A stretch of 64,000 nt of DNA from Gadus chalcogrammus (lineage: Eukaryota > Chordata > Actinopteri > Gadiformes > Gadidae). Below, piece after piece: positions 34,543 through 45,303 of the stretch. The position numbers were made by a program, and so were the translations under genes. The stretch spans positions 19,676,477-19,740,476 of the forward strand of contig NC_079423.1 in NCBI RefSeq assembly GCF_026213295.1, written 5' to 3'. Under the pieces are notes generated by a model. It saw only the letters and a list, made by a program, of their open reading frames with translations, made no database searches and was not told the origin of the DNA. Each line of letters opens with the position of its first letter. The first letter of the stretch is position 1.

Positions 34543-36004
34543 CTACTTATATTTTTTTGAGATGTCGTGCATTAGCCGACCAAATGCACCATGGTGGTGC
34601 TTTTTCGCCAGCCACTCGTTTCACTCTATGAGGGACAAATGGTCAGAGAGCAGACTTTCTGACCGATTTCCCCTCAGTCTCCATATCTGCTCCTTGTAAG
34701 AGCGCCAGGCCCTCTCCACGTGCTGAGTATGAGCCCCAGTACGCGGATCAACATACCACCTACTGTGATTCACAGTATGATGGTGGTACCCAAGCCCTGA
34801 GAGTACACGGTAGGAACGCCATTCATCACTTATAATTGATGTCCCTGGTCTGACATGGTGAACTATTAAAGGCACGAGGTGCCCCCTGGATCTCTTCTCC
34901 ACAAGGCGCAAAACTGGCATCCTTGCCTCTCCATTCACGCCAAGCATCCCAAATACCCACTTCCGCCGTCTCCACCCACCAGCCATCCTTCCTCTTCCAT
35001 ACTTATACAGGAAAAAAACAATACAGATATAATCAGTTATATATTTTACTATTATACAATGATATTACTATAAAAAAATAACTTGATTAACTACTGTTTT
35101 TCACAAGTATCAAAATGTTGTAAACTAAAGCTAAAAACATACCTTTCGTTTGTGTCGAAAGTGGCTCAAACTCCCTTCTCCCACCAATCTGCTGACGTGT
35201 CCGCCTCCTCAACCTCTCCATCGCAAACACACATACCTCCCTTCTTTTTTTGGCCATTTTGGTCAGAGTGGCTGAACTGGCTGCAATGCTGTCTTCCATC
35301 ATGTCAATTTGTCTAAGTCTAAGACCCTGTGAAAATCTTCAAAGGTAAATACAAAAAATGTTGTGCTGTTGGTCCTTGCTCACTTAACTGCTGAACTTTA
35401 AAGGCTCTCTGTCTCTACTACCTAGCAGCCACCATGTCTAGCAACACAACAGTCTTTCTACGCATTATCTGTTTTAGCTTTCAATGACATGTTAAGTCAC
35501 TTTTGCATTGTCATGCACTGGTAATTCCTTGGAATAACATTTGTAGTTATTTTTGCTAATAGGGTTGTATAAAGGTGGTTATATTATATACCTATTGTTA
35601 ACCTTACACATAACGCATAACACTAAAAAGTACCAACATAGCCAATAATAACAAGCAATGACAAATATAATGTTAACTCAACAATAGCACATACATTACA
35701 ATAATACGAATAATAATGCAATCATAATACATTGAGTGTAGGCTTAAACATGTTATCCATGCTACAAAACAAATCAATTAAAATAAAAAGGTAAAACTAT
35801 AAAAAGTTAATAAAAGTATGGCTCCATAATCAATTACATTAACAGAATGGCGAGGTGATTTCTTAAAACTCAAATGTATTGCTTACCTACCTGTACATGA
35901 ATTGCATCCAATTTTTCAGAGAGACCTTTGAATGACTGAACATTGACTTATGCCGCACAGATTTTTGTGTGGGCTTTCTGTAATGTGCAGCCCGTCGACA
36001 GATC
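34543..36004 (-). pseudogene. ISXO2/Merlin-like DDE transposase
   Basis: Three exons are recognisable on the minus strand. Exon 36004-35891 (RRAAHYRKPTQKSVRHKSMF, then LKNWMQFMYR) ends at a GTAGGT donor. Exon 35326-35143 (GLRLRQIDMMEDSIAASSAT to IGGRREF) ends at GTATGT. Exon 35001-34543 (KWVFGMLGVNGEARMPVLR, SIISDEWRSYRVLSGLGYHH, HVERAWRSYKEQIWRLRG) is last. The second Asp (ISDEW) and the Glu (HVERAW) are visible. The segment expected to hold the first catalytic Asp, just after IGGRREF, is deleted with a frameshift. A TGA at 34621-34623 interrupts the C-terminus, which otherwise continues in frame to a TAG at 34543. More N-terminal sequence may lie above 36004. Confidence 0.82.
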
Positions 36005-36687
36005 CTAACAAACAGTAACATACCGTTGTTGTTATTTAGAGAGGTGCATCATACAATTAAAATACAATCTGCACAATTGTACATGTCCCCATATTTGACT
36101 ATAAACTACAAAATACATGATAAGGAAAAGCCCACATATCGAGAACTATGAATGGAAATGTCATGCATATTACTGAACAGCGCCAAAAGATGTAGTGGCC
36201 ATAAATAGGCTAAATTCACGAGAAGAGAGTGTGCGCGCTTTAGTTCAAATGTGTGTGGCATACCCCCCATTTTGTTTTTTCTTTGGTCCCTCTTTCATGA
36301 TTTTGTGGCCTTTTATTTTATTTACTTACGATGCTGTTGCATGTTTTGGCCTATAGATGGCGCTGTTAAACCAGAGTTAATGCAGTTTGCATGACGGTTA
36401 GGATGAAAAAGAGCTAACAGAGACGAAGTTGTCAAGTTGTCGAGAGAGAGAAAAGGGAAGCAGTCGTTGCTTATGAAGTGAGCTGAAAGATGTGTAAATG
36501 TGTAAATAAATGAAGGCAATCTTTCCCAGCACACTGTTTAGAGTTACTTTCTTCAAGTGTGCAACATGTGCACCCCAAGTAGGCTCAGTCTAGTCCCATA
36601 TGAAGTTGAAGAAATAAATTACTTCGTTAAATTACTTCGCTGCCACAGAATCTAACGCCTGCGTTCAGTAGGGATCGCGTCATCAAC
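36005..36687. promoter_or_regulatory. Divergent intergenic region of the Merlin-like element
   Basis: About 680 bp between the minus-strand transposase exons and the plus-strand CCDC106-like start codon. It probably holds the promoters of both genes and possibly an N-terminal transposase exon. No TATA or other element can be assigned with confidence. A purine-rich gagagagaaaagggaag run lies near 36442. Confidence 0.4.
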
Positions 36688-38169
36688 ATGGGACAAAGAA
36701 AGGTTTCGCGCTTATTCTATAGTGATATAGCCACCTGTTCCAGTTGGTGGACAGTAGCAGTAATAATGGCAAACAGAAAACGGATACAGACTAGAGGAAG
36801 AAAATATGTAGAGGAGACAGAAGCGGAAGGCAGCAGTGTTGGTGAGTATAAATATGTGTTTTTGTCGTTTTTTTAAACTTACATTGATTGACAATGAGGT
36901 AGATTGCTTGCTAGCTTGCTAGCTACTTATACAGCACAGCCACATATAGTAGCTAGCTACTCATATGCGGGGGCGCTGAACTGCATAAAGATAAAAGATA
37001 AAGATAAAGATAGACTTTATTGTCATTGAACAGTCACCTATACAACGAAATTGGGAAGCAGTAAGCAGTTTAATGAATAAGAAGTGAGAGTTTACTGTAG
37101 CCTAACTACCATGGAACGTCAACAAATTAATTCAGCATGTTTCTCCTGATTTCAGCAAACCAAATTAATCTTGTGAACGTATTATAAAGACAGTATAAGA
37201 TAACCGAATGAAAACCTCTGAATGCAGTCTGTAATGAACTAATTGTATAGTATTTCTCACTGCATACCTGAACAATAAGCCATACAGGCGTTAGAAAAGG
37301 AAATTGACTGAAATCCATTAGTTTAATTTCTTTCTGTCAGATGAGGTTACTTTAATAGGCTAACAGTTAATGTTTTATAGGCTACTTTATGAAACCCGTG
37401 CTTGAATAGAAGAAACACATTTTACTGAATTCCTGTGATTTGTCCAGTGTCCAGTGATTTGACTTTAATTAGATTTTCTACATTGATTGAATAATGACAT
37501 ATGTATTTCTTTTAGGTGTGTCAGCAGCCCCCACAGCACAGCTGGCACTAAACAATAAAGCACATGAGTTGCAGATGTGCAAAAAGAAAATGGAATGGCA
37601 GAATGAGAAAATAGAGGAGTTGACCAAGGAGAGAGATTTCCTCAAGGAACAACTAGTATCCGGCAAGTCTCCTAACACAATGTTTAGTCAAAGTGTTGGT
37701 TTGTTTTTAGTAGGGTAGAAGGAAGGCATTGCGTGTCCTCTTCGCCTCCAGTCCGCCACAGTCATCTGCCGAGTGGTCCAAGAATGTACAGATCCATATT
37801 AGCAGATTCGCACATTCCCTTTCCAGTCCATCATTTTATTGAACTGCTGTTATTAACACACAACCGCAAACTCATGATGTTAAAGTCTTCGCTTAGTAAG
37901 GTTCTGGTTTAAGAGGCAGTCTTTGCTATCATCGTAAATAGTACTACTATTGCTTGGCAGCAGGCTACATCTATCAATTAATGACAGGAACGTCTGTCTC
38001 TCAGTCTGCGTGTGTTTGTGTACCTCGCATATCTCCCGAATACAATTTACATTAGTATTGTGATTGTTGTTTTAACATTCACATTAGTATTAAAATTACT
38101 TTAAAAAGTAGTGGGGGAAAAAGTGTGACCATGAACTTGCAGGATCTGGCTGTGCATTGTATGCGTGCA

Positions 38170-38819
38170 GTAGGGCTGGGGGTAAACGATTATTTATTAA
38201 ACGATTAATCGGGCGATTATTTCATCGATTAGTCGACTAATCTAATGACTAATTGGATGGTTATTTATATCTGTTGCTCGATTAATAAAAAACATAATGT
38301 CTCTCAAATAAATACCAAAAAATTCTTAATATACTTTATTTAGCAACAGTTTTGCACAGCAAAAAACCTTCTGCTTTACACAAAATAAAATAAATAAAAT
38401 AGTTTCACTGTTATACAAAATGAAAGGCCAGCCGTGCTCAAATCTGCCAGTGTGAGTGTGGCCAGTCTGGCCAGGCCAGGCCAATTTGGCCACTTGGGAG
38501 AGGTGTGCTGCTATGGTACGGGCCGCTACGGTACAGATGCTAATGAGCCGAAGTGCGCAGTCGCGCACACGCACGGCTACGCAACCTGAGCTGGATGACG
38601 TATAGTCCATGCGACGACCACGGACATAATAAAGGCGACGAGCCTTCTTTCCCATTAAACGGTAAACATATATCCAAATAAGCAACAGACTCAGCAAAGT
38701 GCGAACTGTGTTCTCTGTGTTGTTGTCCATTGCCCTCGAAAATCGTCGAAGAAGAAATTTGACGTCGACGAATTTTTGACGTCGACACGTCGACATCATC
38801 TACGCGTCGCTACAGCTCT
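38170..38819. mobile_element. hAT MITE in intron 2 of the CCDC106-like gene
   Basis: A 650-bp element with ends gtagggctgggggtaaacga and (complement) agagctgtagcgacgcg, flanked by TGCGTGCA at 38162-38169 and 38820-38827. Subterminal zones carry repeated cgattaat and gacgtcgacg motifs. The inner 220 bp matches 20121-20330. It carries no transposase and does not touch an exon. Confidence 0.82.
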
Positions 38820-39330
38820 TGCGTGCACATATGTGTTGTTATGTATTATGTGTTGTGACTCTTATGTTTGTATTATAATCTTTTTAAACAGCTCTTAAAA
38901 AAGATGAGCCCAAAGAAACTGCCGGTTCCAGTAGTGTCTCTACACTGGACTCATCTTCCTCCGAGATGAGTTCAAAGAGTACCGACTCAGAGTCATCCAA
39001 CAGCTCATCCTCAGAGGACAAAAAGAGGAAGAAGAAGGGGAAAGGGAGAAAGAAGGCATCCAAGATGGTTAAAATGGAAAAAACACTGCAAAGAGGTTAG
39101 AAATACTAATTTCACCACTTTCCACTCACCTGGGTGCTAGATCACTCCTGCTTCGCTGTGTTGTGTTCTCCAGGCTGGCTCTTCCCATATGATGTGACAT
39201 TGCATGTGTGATTGTTTCTAGCACTCACACAGTGAATTTTAGAGGAATAGCTTGTGGTCATCTCATATTCTAGATTGAAATCAGATTTAAGTGTGTAGCT
39301 GACAAGCCACACTAGATTCATAGTGTAGTG

Positions 39331-39332
<2 letters not shown>

Positions 39333-39414
<82 letters not shown>
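39333..39414. repeat. (GT)n microsatellite, intron 3
   Basis: About 80 bp of pure GT, followed by gttaaagatgagtacagtat, which also follows the third GT array at 40133. Confidence 0.96.
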
Positions 39415-39416
<2 letters not shown>

Positions 39417-39684
39417 AAGATGAGTACAGTATGAGTACACTGTATATCTCTGGATTATGATTTATACTTAGTTGAGTATCACTTGTGGGTTGTTTAAGGA
39501 GCTTGTGTTATTTCTCGTTGTTGTGATTGTTTCTTTTTGTGTGTCTTGCCGTGATTGTGGTGAAAATGCTGGTATGTGTGGTGGTGTGTTGTCAGACGGC
39601 GTCGCACCAGACTGGAATTCACCGTTCCTCCGTTATCGTTTGATCATGCCGGACATTTCAGAGTAAATGGATACTCCTTCCCTC

Positions 39685-39800
<116 letters not shown>

Positions 39801-40051
39801 GGGAAGTAGATTTTGTGTATGTGTATGCTCCTTCACTCTGTGTGTGTGTGCTCCTTCCCTCTGTGTGTGTGTGTGTGTGTGCTCCTTCACCCTGTGTGTG
39901 TGTGTGTGCTTGTGGCCCTTCACTGGAGGCGGAATCTGGCTGTTTTGGAAAGGCATTCCACCACTGTAGCTTCTCCTGCCTCTCACCGGCAACACATACT
40001 GAGCATAGTTGCCGTTGTGTGTGTGTGTGCCTGTGTGTGTGTGCAAGGAGA

Positions 40052-40053
<2 letters not shown>

Positions 40054-40133
<80 letters not shown>
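40054..40133. repeat. (GT)n microsatellite, intron 3
   Basis: About 80 bp of pure GT, then the same gttaaagatgagtacagtat flank as at 39414. The two flanks indicate a duplication mediated by the arrays. Confidence 0.96.
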
Positions 40134-40135
<2 letters not shown>

Positions 40136-40704
40136 AAGATGAGTACAGTATGAGTACAGTAATATAAATGACAAAACTACTACTATAGATAGCACTAATT
40201 GTATGTTCTCTTAATTGCAGCCCGGAATCCCGAGCAGGCTTTGGCCCGGTACAAAAAGATTCTTAAATACTACAAGAGGCTTGGAACCATGTCTGGGGCA
40301 TTTTGAAAGGTCGGTGTTGACCGTAATACAGTGGTGGTCAATGCACCAATCGCCGAGCTTTCCATTGCTGCCCCAGACCAGTACAAGGAAGCTTTGAAAA
40401 CGTATACCATTCCACAAAATTGAAAGCATTTGCGGAACACTGTGCCTTGACAATTCTAGGCGATGTAGAAATAGTTGACGCAGTCAACACTCTTAAAGCC
40501 AGTGGTAAGCTGCTACCACTGAAAAAGCAATAATTATGTGCATTTTGTATTATGCTTTACATGTGTTCCTGTAAAGTAATTTTTAAATTTTCGGTACAAT
40601 ACCACTGTTCATATTTTATCTGTATTTTTGTTGTTGTGTGTTCTTTGTTGAAAAGAAGAATTTATGTAGTTTAAAATAAATATTTGTACGTTTTCAGCAC
40701 TTCA

Positions 40705-41801
40705 GCACATAGCTTCTTTCCCTTTTCTTAAAATAATATTTTGTTTTAACTTGTGTCTCTTTGGTATCTGCTAGCCACTCATTTATAAATACTTTGTAAA
40801 GCGTAGCAAGTCCTCACTTTAGATGGGCTCACACCATGTAGTCAACTAATCCGTAGTAACTCATGAGTTAATCATGAATTGAAGTGTTGTTAAGTGCTTG
40901 TTAAAGATGCAGTAACACTTACTATCCGTAGGCATATTTCTGAAGGCATGTCCAAATAGAATAATACATATTTGTGTCCAGGTTATGTTTGCCACTCATT
41001 TATAAATGCTTTGTAAAGCATAGCAAGTCCTCACTTTAGATGGGCTCACACCATATAGTCAACTAATCAGTAGTAACTCATGAGTTAATCATGAATTGAA
41101 GTGTTGTTAAGTGCTTGTTAAAGATGCAGTAACATTAACTATCCGTAGGCATAGTTCTGAAGGCATGTCCAAATAGAATAATACATATTTGTGTCCAGGT
41201 TATGTTTGCAATTCATTTATAAATGCTTTGTAAAGCATAGAAAGTGCTCACTTTAGATGGGCTCACACCATGTAGTCAACTAATCCGTAGTAACTCATGA
41301 ATTAATCATGGGTAACCTAATTGGTAAGTATTTGTAACATATGTATTAACACCCCAGCTATTAGTTGAGATCTATTTCTAAATCATAACATTTTAATTTA
41401 AGGCATGAACAAATGTAGGTCTAGATAGTCTGTTAATCATCAACTTCCAGGTTTTAACCGGCCTTATACATTCCTAAGTACCTAGATAATAATGGTAAAA
41501 TTACTTTTTTAGAAGGCTTAATTACTATGAACAAACCATTTATAACTGTGTGAAAAAATGCTTTACTAATGGTACGTTATGTATGAACAATAAATAACTA
41601 ATGGTGAACAAACCATTATTTAATAGTTTTTTTAGAAGGCTTATTTACTATGAACAAACCCATTTATAACTGTGTGAAGAAATGCTTTACTAGAATGTTA
41701 TGTATGAACAATAAATAACTAATGGTGAACAAACCATTACCTAATAGGTAACAAATGCTTAATAAATTATGAATTGTGTGTAGTTATTATAAAGTGTTAC
41801 C
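40705..41801. repeat. Right terminal inverted repeat of the Merlin-like element
   Basis: Mirror of 33509-34255, expanded to about 1.1 kb by an extra copy of a tandem unit of about 213 bp (landmark gatgggctcacacca at about 40823, 41040 and 41257). A local duplication of the accattatttaatag/taaataact block occurs at 41520-41760. Confidence 0.85.
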
Positions 41802-41809
41802 AATTATCC

Positions 41810-41870
41810 TTTTACCTGAACTGTCTGCAATGGGTCCTACCTGCCTGCCTGCCACCCGCTAACCGTGACA
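41810..41870 (+). repeat. 5' LTR, last part
   Basis: The final 61 bp of the LTR, ending ctaaccgtgaca, continuing from 33508 after the Merlin-like insertion. Confidence 0.88.
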
Positions 41871-42516
41871 GAATGATCCGACCATCATTGGACCCTGCGG
41901 ACGCTCTTTTTGTTGGAGGCTGTGTTGGGGCGTACGTGCAGCGCTGTCGCTTCAAGGCCCGGGCTGGACGGTGCCTTACGGACTATCAGATTGGGGCTGG
42001 TGAGTTTGGAGTGCCATCCGGTTCACATTTCTCACCAGCCCCTGAGCTGACTCCGGTCCCCGAGCCCTGTCCGGTTCCTGAACCCTACTCCTTCCCGAGG
42101 GTGCCACTCTTCCAGATCTTCCAGACCTTCCAGAAGGGGCCCGCCCTCTACTTTGCCTTCCAGAGGGGTGCCGCCTTCTAAACCTTCCAGAAGGGGTCCG
42201 CCCTCTACCTTGCCTTCCAGAGGGGTGCCGCCTTCTAAACCTTCCAGAAGGGGCCCGCCCTCTACCTTGCCTTCCAGAGGGGTCCCGCCTTCTAAACCTT
42301 CCAGAAGGGGCCCGCCCTCTACCTTGCCTTCCCGAGGGGTTCTGCCTTCCAAACCTTCCAGACCTTCCAGAAGGGGCCCGCCCTCTACCTCGTCTTCGTA
42401 ATTCACTCCAGTATTGGTTCCCTCCTCCTGGCTCCCCTCCACCCACCCTATTTGGATTCAACCCTTTTTTTTGGATGTCGTGGGTCGCCTGGTAGTCAAC
42501 CTTTGAGGGGGGGTAC
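41871..42516 (+). other. Internal region of the short LTR retroelement
   Basis: It starts gaatgatccgaccatc just after the LTR. A short frame reading MIRPSLDPADALFVGGCVG may be a gag vestige. From about 42112 it becomes a minisatellite. It ends with a polypurine tract, ttgagggggggtac, at 42504-42516. No protease, RT or integrase is present. Confidence 0.7.
42112..42400. repeat. GC-rich minisatellite, about 58-60 bp unit
   Basis: Four to five units containing cttccagaaggggcccgccc and ttgccttccagaggggt. The repeat is open on both strands, giving periodic Pro/Arg or Glu/Gly-rich peptides that are not credible proteins. Confidence 0.9.
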
Positions 42517-42920
42517 TGTCATGGTCTGTCTGTTTCCTTGTCTTGTTTTGGTGTGTTCGTGGTTTACTTTAGTATCTGCCTTGTTTCTCCCCATGTCCTG
42601 TTAAGTTTCCATTCTGTGTGATTATGGTCCCTCCCCTAATGTGTTCCAGCTGTTAATCGTTGCGTGCCCTGTGTTTGGTATTTATTTATTTTGGTATTTT
42701 CTTTCCTTTGTTCCTTGTCGGATCATTTTAGTTTGTGGTTAGTTGTGTCCTGTGTGTTACCTGTGTTACATTTTAGTTTGTGGTGAGTTGTGTCCTGTGT
42801 GTTACCTGTGTTACCCGTGTCACCCGTGTTCCTTGCCTTTTGAGTTAATAAATTATCCTTTTACCTGAACTGTCCGCAATTGGGTCCTACCTGCCTGCCT
42901 GTCACCCGCTAACCCTGACA
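42517..42920 (+). repeat. 3' LTR of the short retroelement
   Basis: 404 bp from tgtcatggtc to ccctgaca. It preserves the uninterrupted AATTATCC site (42851-42858), and is followed by the CTTTA duplication. Confidence 0.92.
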
Positions 42921-43036
42921 CTTTAATTGGAAATACATTCTGCGCTGTCTGTTTTTTCTCAAGTCTTCAATAGGTAGATCTTGCCTTTCACACAGGTCGA
43001 GGTCAGAGATCTTGGGCTTAAAAAGGTTGACCACTG

Positions 43037-43253
43037 GGCTAGATGTTTCGTCATCTTCTAACACGCCCTGGTCAATTAAACCCATATGTACTACAGCAAA
43101 CACCTCCTTTTTCTTAGACCGACCCTGCATAACACCGGGGGTAAGGTTATAATGTGTGACGACCCGCCACAATTCTTCAGCTTTCAATCCTTTAAGTAAC
43201 TCGAGTGGACTGGCCACAAACTCCTTAAAAAGATCCATCCTACTGTAAGCCAA
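43037..43253 (-). pseudogene. Gmr1-like gag N-terminus
   Basis: Starts MAYSRMDLFKEFVASPLELL at 43253 on minus and reads through LKAEELWRVVTHYNL to EDDETSSP, where the hAT interrupts it. The continuation of the open frame to 42909 is hAT and LTR sequence. Gag resumes at 30783. This is the start of the gag domain typical of Gmr1-like fish elements by order and context. Confidence 0.72.
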
Positions 43254-43294
43254 TCAAAACATCAACGGTCCACAAATGCTTAATCGCACAATAC

Positions 43295-43740
43295 TGTAGA
43301 GGTATAGGATACATGGTCAAAACTGTATTCATTTAGTTTTTGTGGGCAATCTAGACGGTTAATTTAGAGCCCCCAAGTTATTTAATACTCAATTATACAA
43401 TATAATAATTGTATAATTGAGTTTTCCTGTTTCATGCCAATTAATATTCTAAGGTGTAATGACTAAGTTCCGCCACTAAGCAATGCTATTGAAGTACTGA
43501 GGAGGTTTGGAGCAGAAGAAGAAAGCTCAGTTGTTGATGTGTAGAAGTTGTTATTACGATGTTATTACGGTGTAGAAGAAGAAGCTTATTGATTGACGGA
43601 GTAGATGCTTACAGCCTGAGAGAGAAGAACGCTTGCACACTGTATTGTTGGAACATATCGCTTCTTGTTCTGCTTTAAAATAAACAGAGTGTTACTCCAA
43701 CGCAAGTGCAACCTCCACCTGCGTTTCTGTAAGCCTGCAA
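43295..43740 (+). repeat. Gypsy B 5' LTR
   Basis: Begins tgtagaggtataggatacat. It contains an AT-rich palindrome (caattatacaatataataattgtataattg near 43388 in two halves) and a gtagaagaagaag direct repeat. A polyadenylation-like aataaa lies at about 43679. The matching 3' LTR is at 50790. Confidence 0.88.
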
Positions 43741-43747
43741 AATATTT

Positions 43748-43765
43748 TGGCGAGCTAGCCAGGAG
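43748..43765 (+). promoter_or_regulatory. Primer-binding site of gypsy B
   Basis: TTGGCGAGCTAGCCAGGA lies a few bases after the 5' LTR, opening with TGG as expected for tRNA priming. tRNA not assigned. Confidence 0.55.
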
Positions 43766-43893
43766 AAGAGTTCAAGTTGAAATCGCACGCGGGGTCGCCA
43801 TTACGGGCACCCGACGAGAGAAGTGGACTTTTCCCCGGAGACAAACCTAAAACTAAAAAGCAAGAAAAGAAAAGAACTATTAAGAAATACAAG

Positions 43894-45303
43894 ATGGATT
43901 TGGAGCTACTCTTAGACAGAGCCACCACCAGGCTAAGTCAGCTAAATCGGGACCAATTGTTGAATGTCTGCAAACATTTGGAATTTATTGAAGGAGATGA
44001 TGAAACTCTCGCTGATAAGAGTAGGCGCGCAATGATCAAAATGGCGGAAAATAAGCTGGACGAGATAGAAAACTTCACAGAGACAGATGTAGCACTACAG
44101 CTAATGAAAGAACTGTTGTCGTTCATCGTGGAGGAAGCCATCCAATAGGACGAAGAAAAGTCAGAGCATGATGAGATGGAAGGAAAGTTCCAGGAGCTGC
44201 AGCAGTCCCGCCAAGCCTTAGAAGAGGAAATAAAAGAGCTGGGTGTGAAATTAAATAAAACTGAGGCTACCGCAGCAAGCTACATTCCGAACTTGCCGCT
44301 AGCCTGAGCGCCAGAAGTGACCATCCGCCGTGAGTTTCGCATCTGTGGCCAAATCGGCGAGGGAGGACAGTGTGACAAATTGTCATACAACAATCTCCTC
44401 CACCAGATAGAGAGCGGGCTCCGTAAGGGTGATGGTGAGTCAGACGTCATAGAAGCAGTGATAAGGGCCATCAGCCCAGGCTTTAGCTTCGAGACATGCT
44501 TGAAATAAAGCATGATTTGACCCTGCCTCAGCTAAAACTAATATTAAAGGGACATTACAAAGAGGATGATGCCTCGGACCTGTACCAAAAGTTTATTACT
44601 ATTTCTCAAGATCCAAAAGAGTCAGTACAGGATTTTTTGTTCAGAGCCATTGAACTTAAGGACAGACCGCTTGTTTTATTCAAATAAAGAGAGAAACACT
44701 TCAGTGAGTACAGGACTGCTAAATGACAACATCAAATTCCAGATTAAGCCATACCTTGATAATCTGGAAGTGACTGATTAACTCTTGATCAAAAAAATAA
44801 ATGAAGCAACTAATCTGGAGACAGAGAGAATAACGAAGTTGAAGAGGAACAATGCCAAGACTCCAAGAGTGGTGGAGCTACAGACGACCAGCAACACCTG
44901 GGACAGCACGCAGGGCTTCTCCTCAACCCAGAACAGACAGCCAGAGAAGAACACCAAAGGGCCCTCCAAGGAAAAAACAAAAGTCGCTCACCATCAATCT
45001 GAGCCCGAGGTGAACATCTTGGTAAGAGAGCTTCAGACGGAGGTAGCTGACATGAAGCGGATGATGCTTTCCTCCATGAGTGTGGTGAGACCAACAAACT
45101 CAAAGCAGACAATGGCAGACAACAGGGACCCGCGCCGGAGGAGAGGCTGCAGGACGTGCCAGGACAAAGGAGAAGGAGACCGCTGCAGTCACTGCTTCAA
45201 GTGTGGAGAGCTGGGCCACATCCCACAGAGGATGCAGAGTTTTACAGGCGCAGGGAAACGACCAGGGGTTGCTGCTGAGGGACCGGCAGTGACCCAGCCA
45301 TGA
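43894..45303 (+). pseudogene. Gypsy B gag
   Basis: Starts MDLELLLDRATTRLSQLNRD at 43894. Downstream frames contain a helical capsid-like part (LTLPQLKLILKGHYKEDDAS, then FRAIELKDRPLVLF), a basic linker, and a zinc knuckle CFKCGELGHIPQRM in which the final Cys is replaced. Stops or frameshifts occur at 44146, 44306, 44506, 44685 and 44780. It would form the particle shell. Inactive. Confidence 0.78.

Noticed and set aside
42153..42461. Pro/Arg and Glu/Gly periodic proteins on both strands
   Set aside because: Translation of a minisatellite. Open in both directions because the unit length is near a multiple of three.
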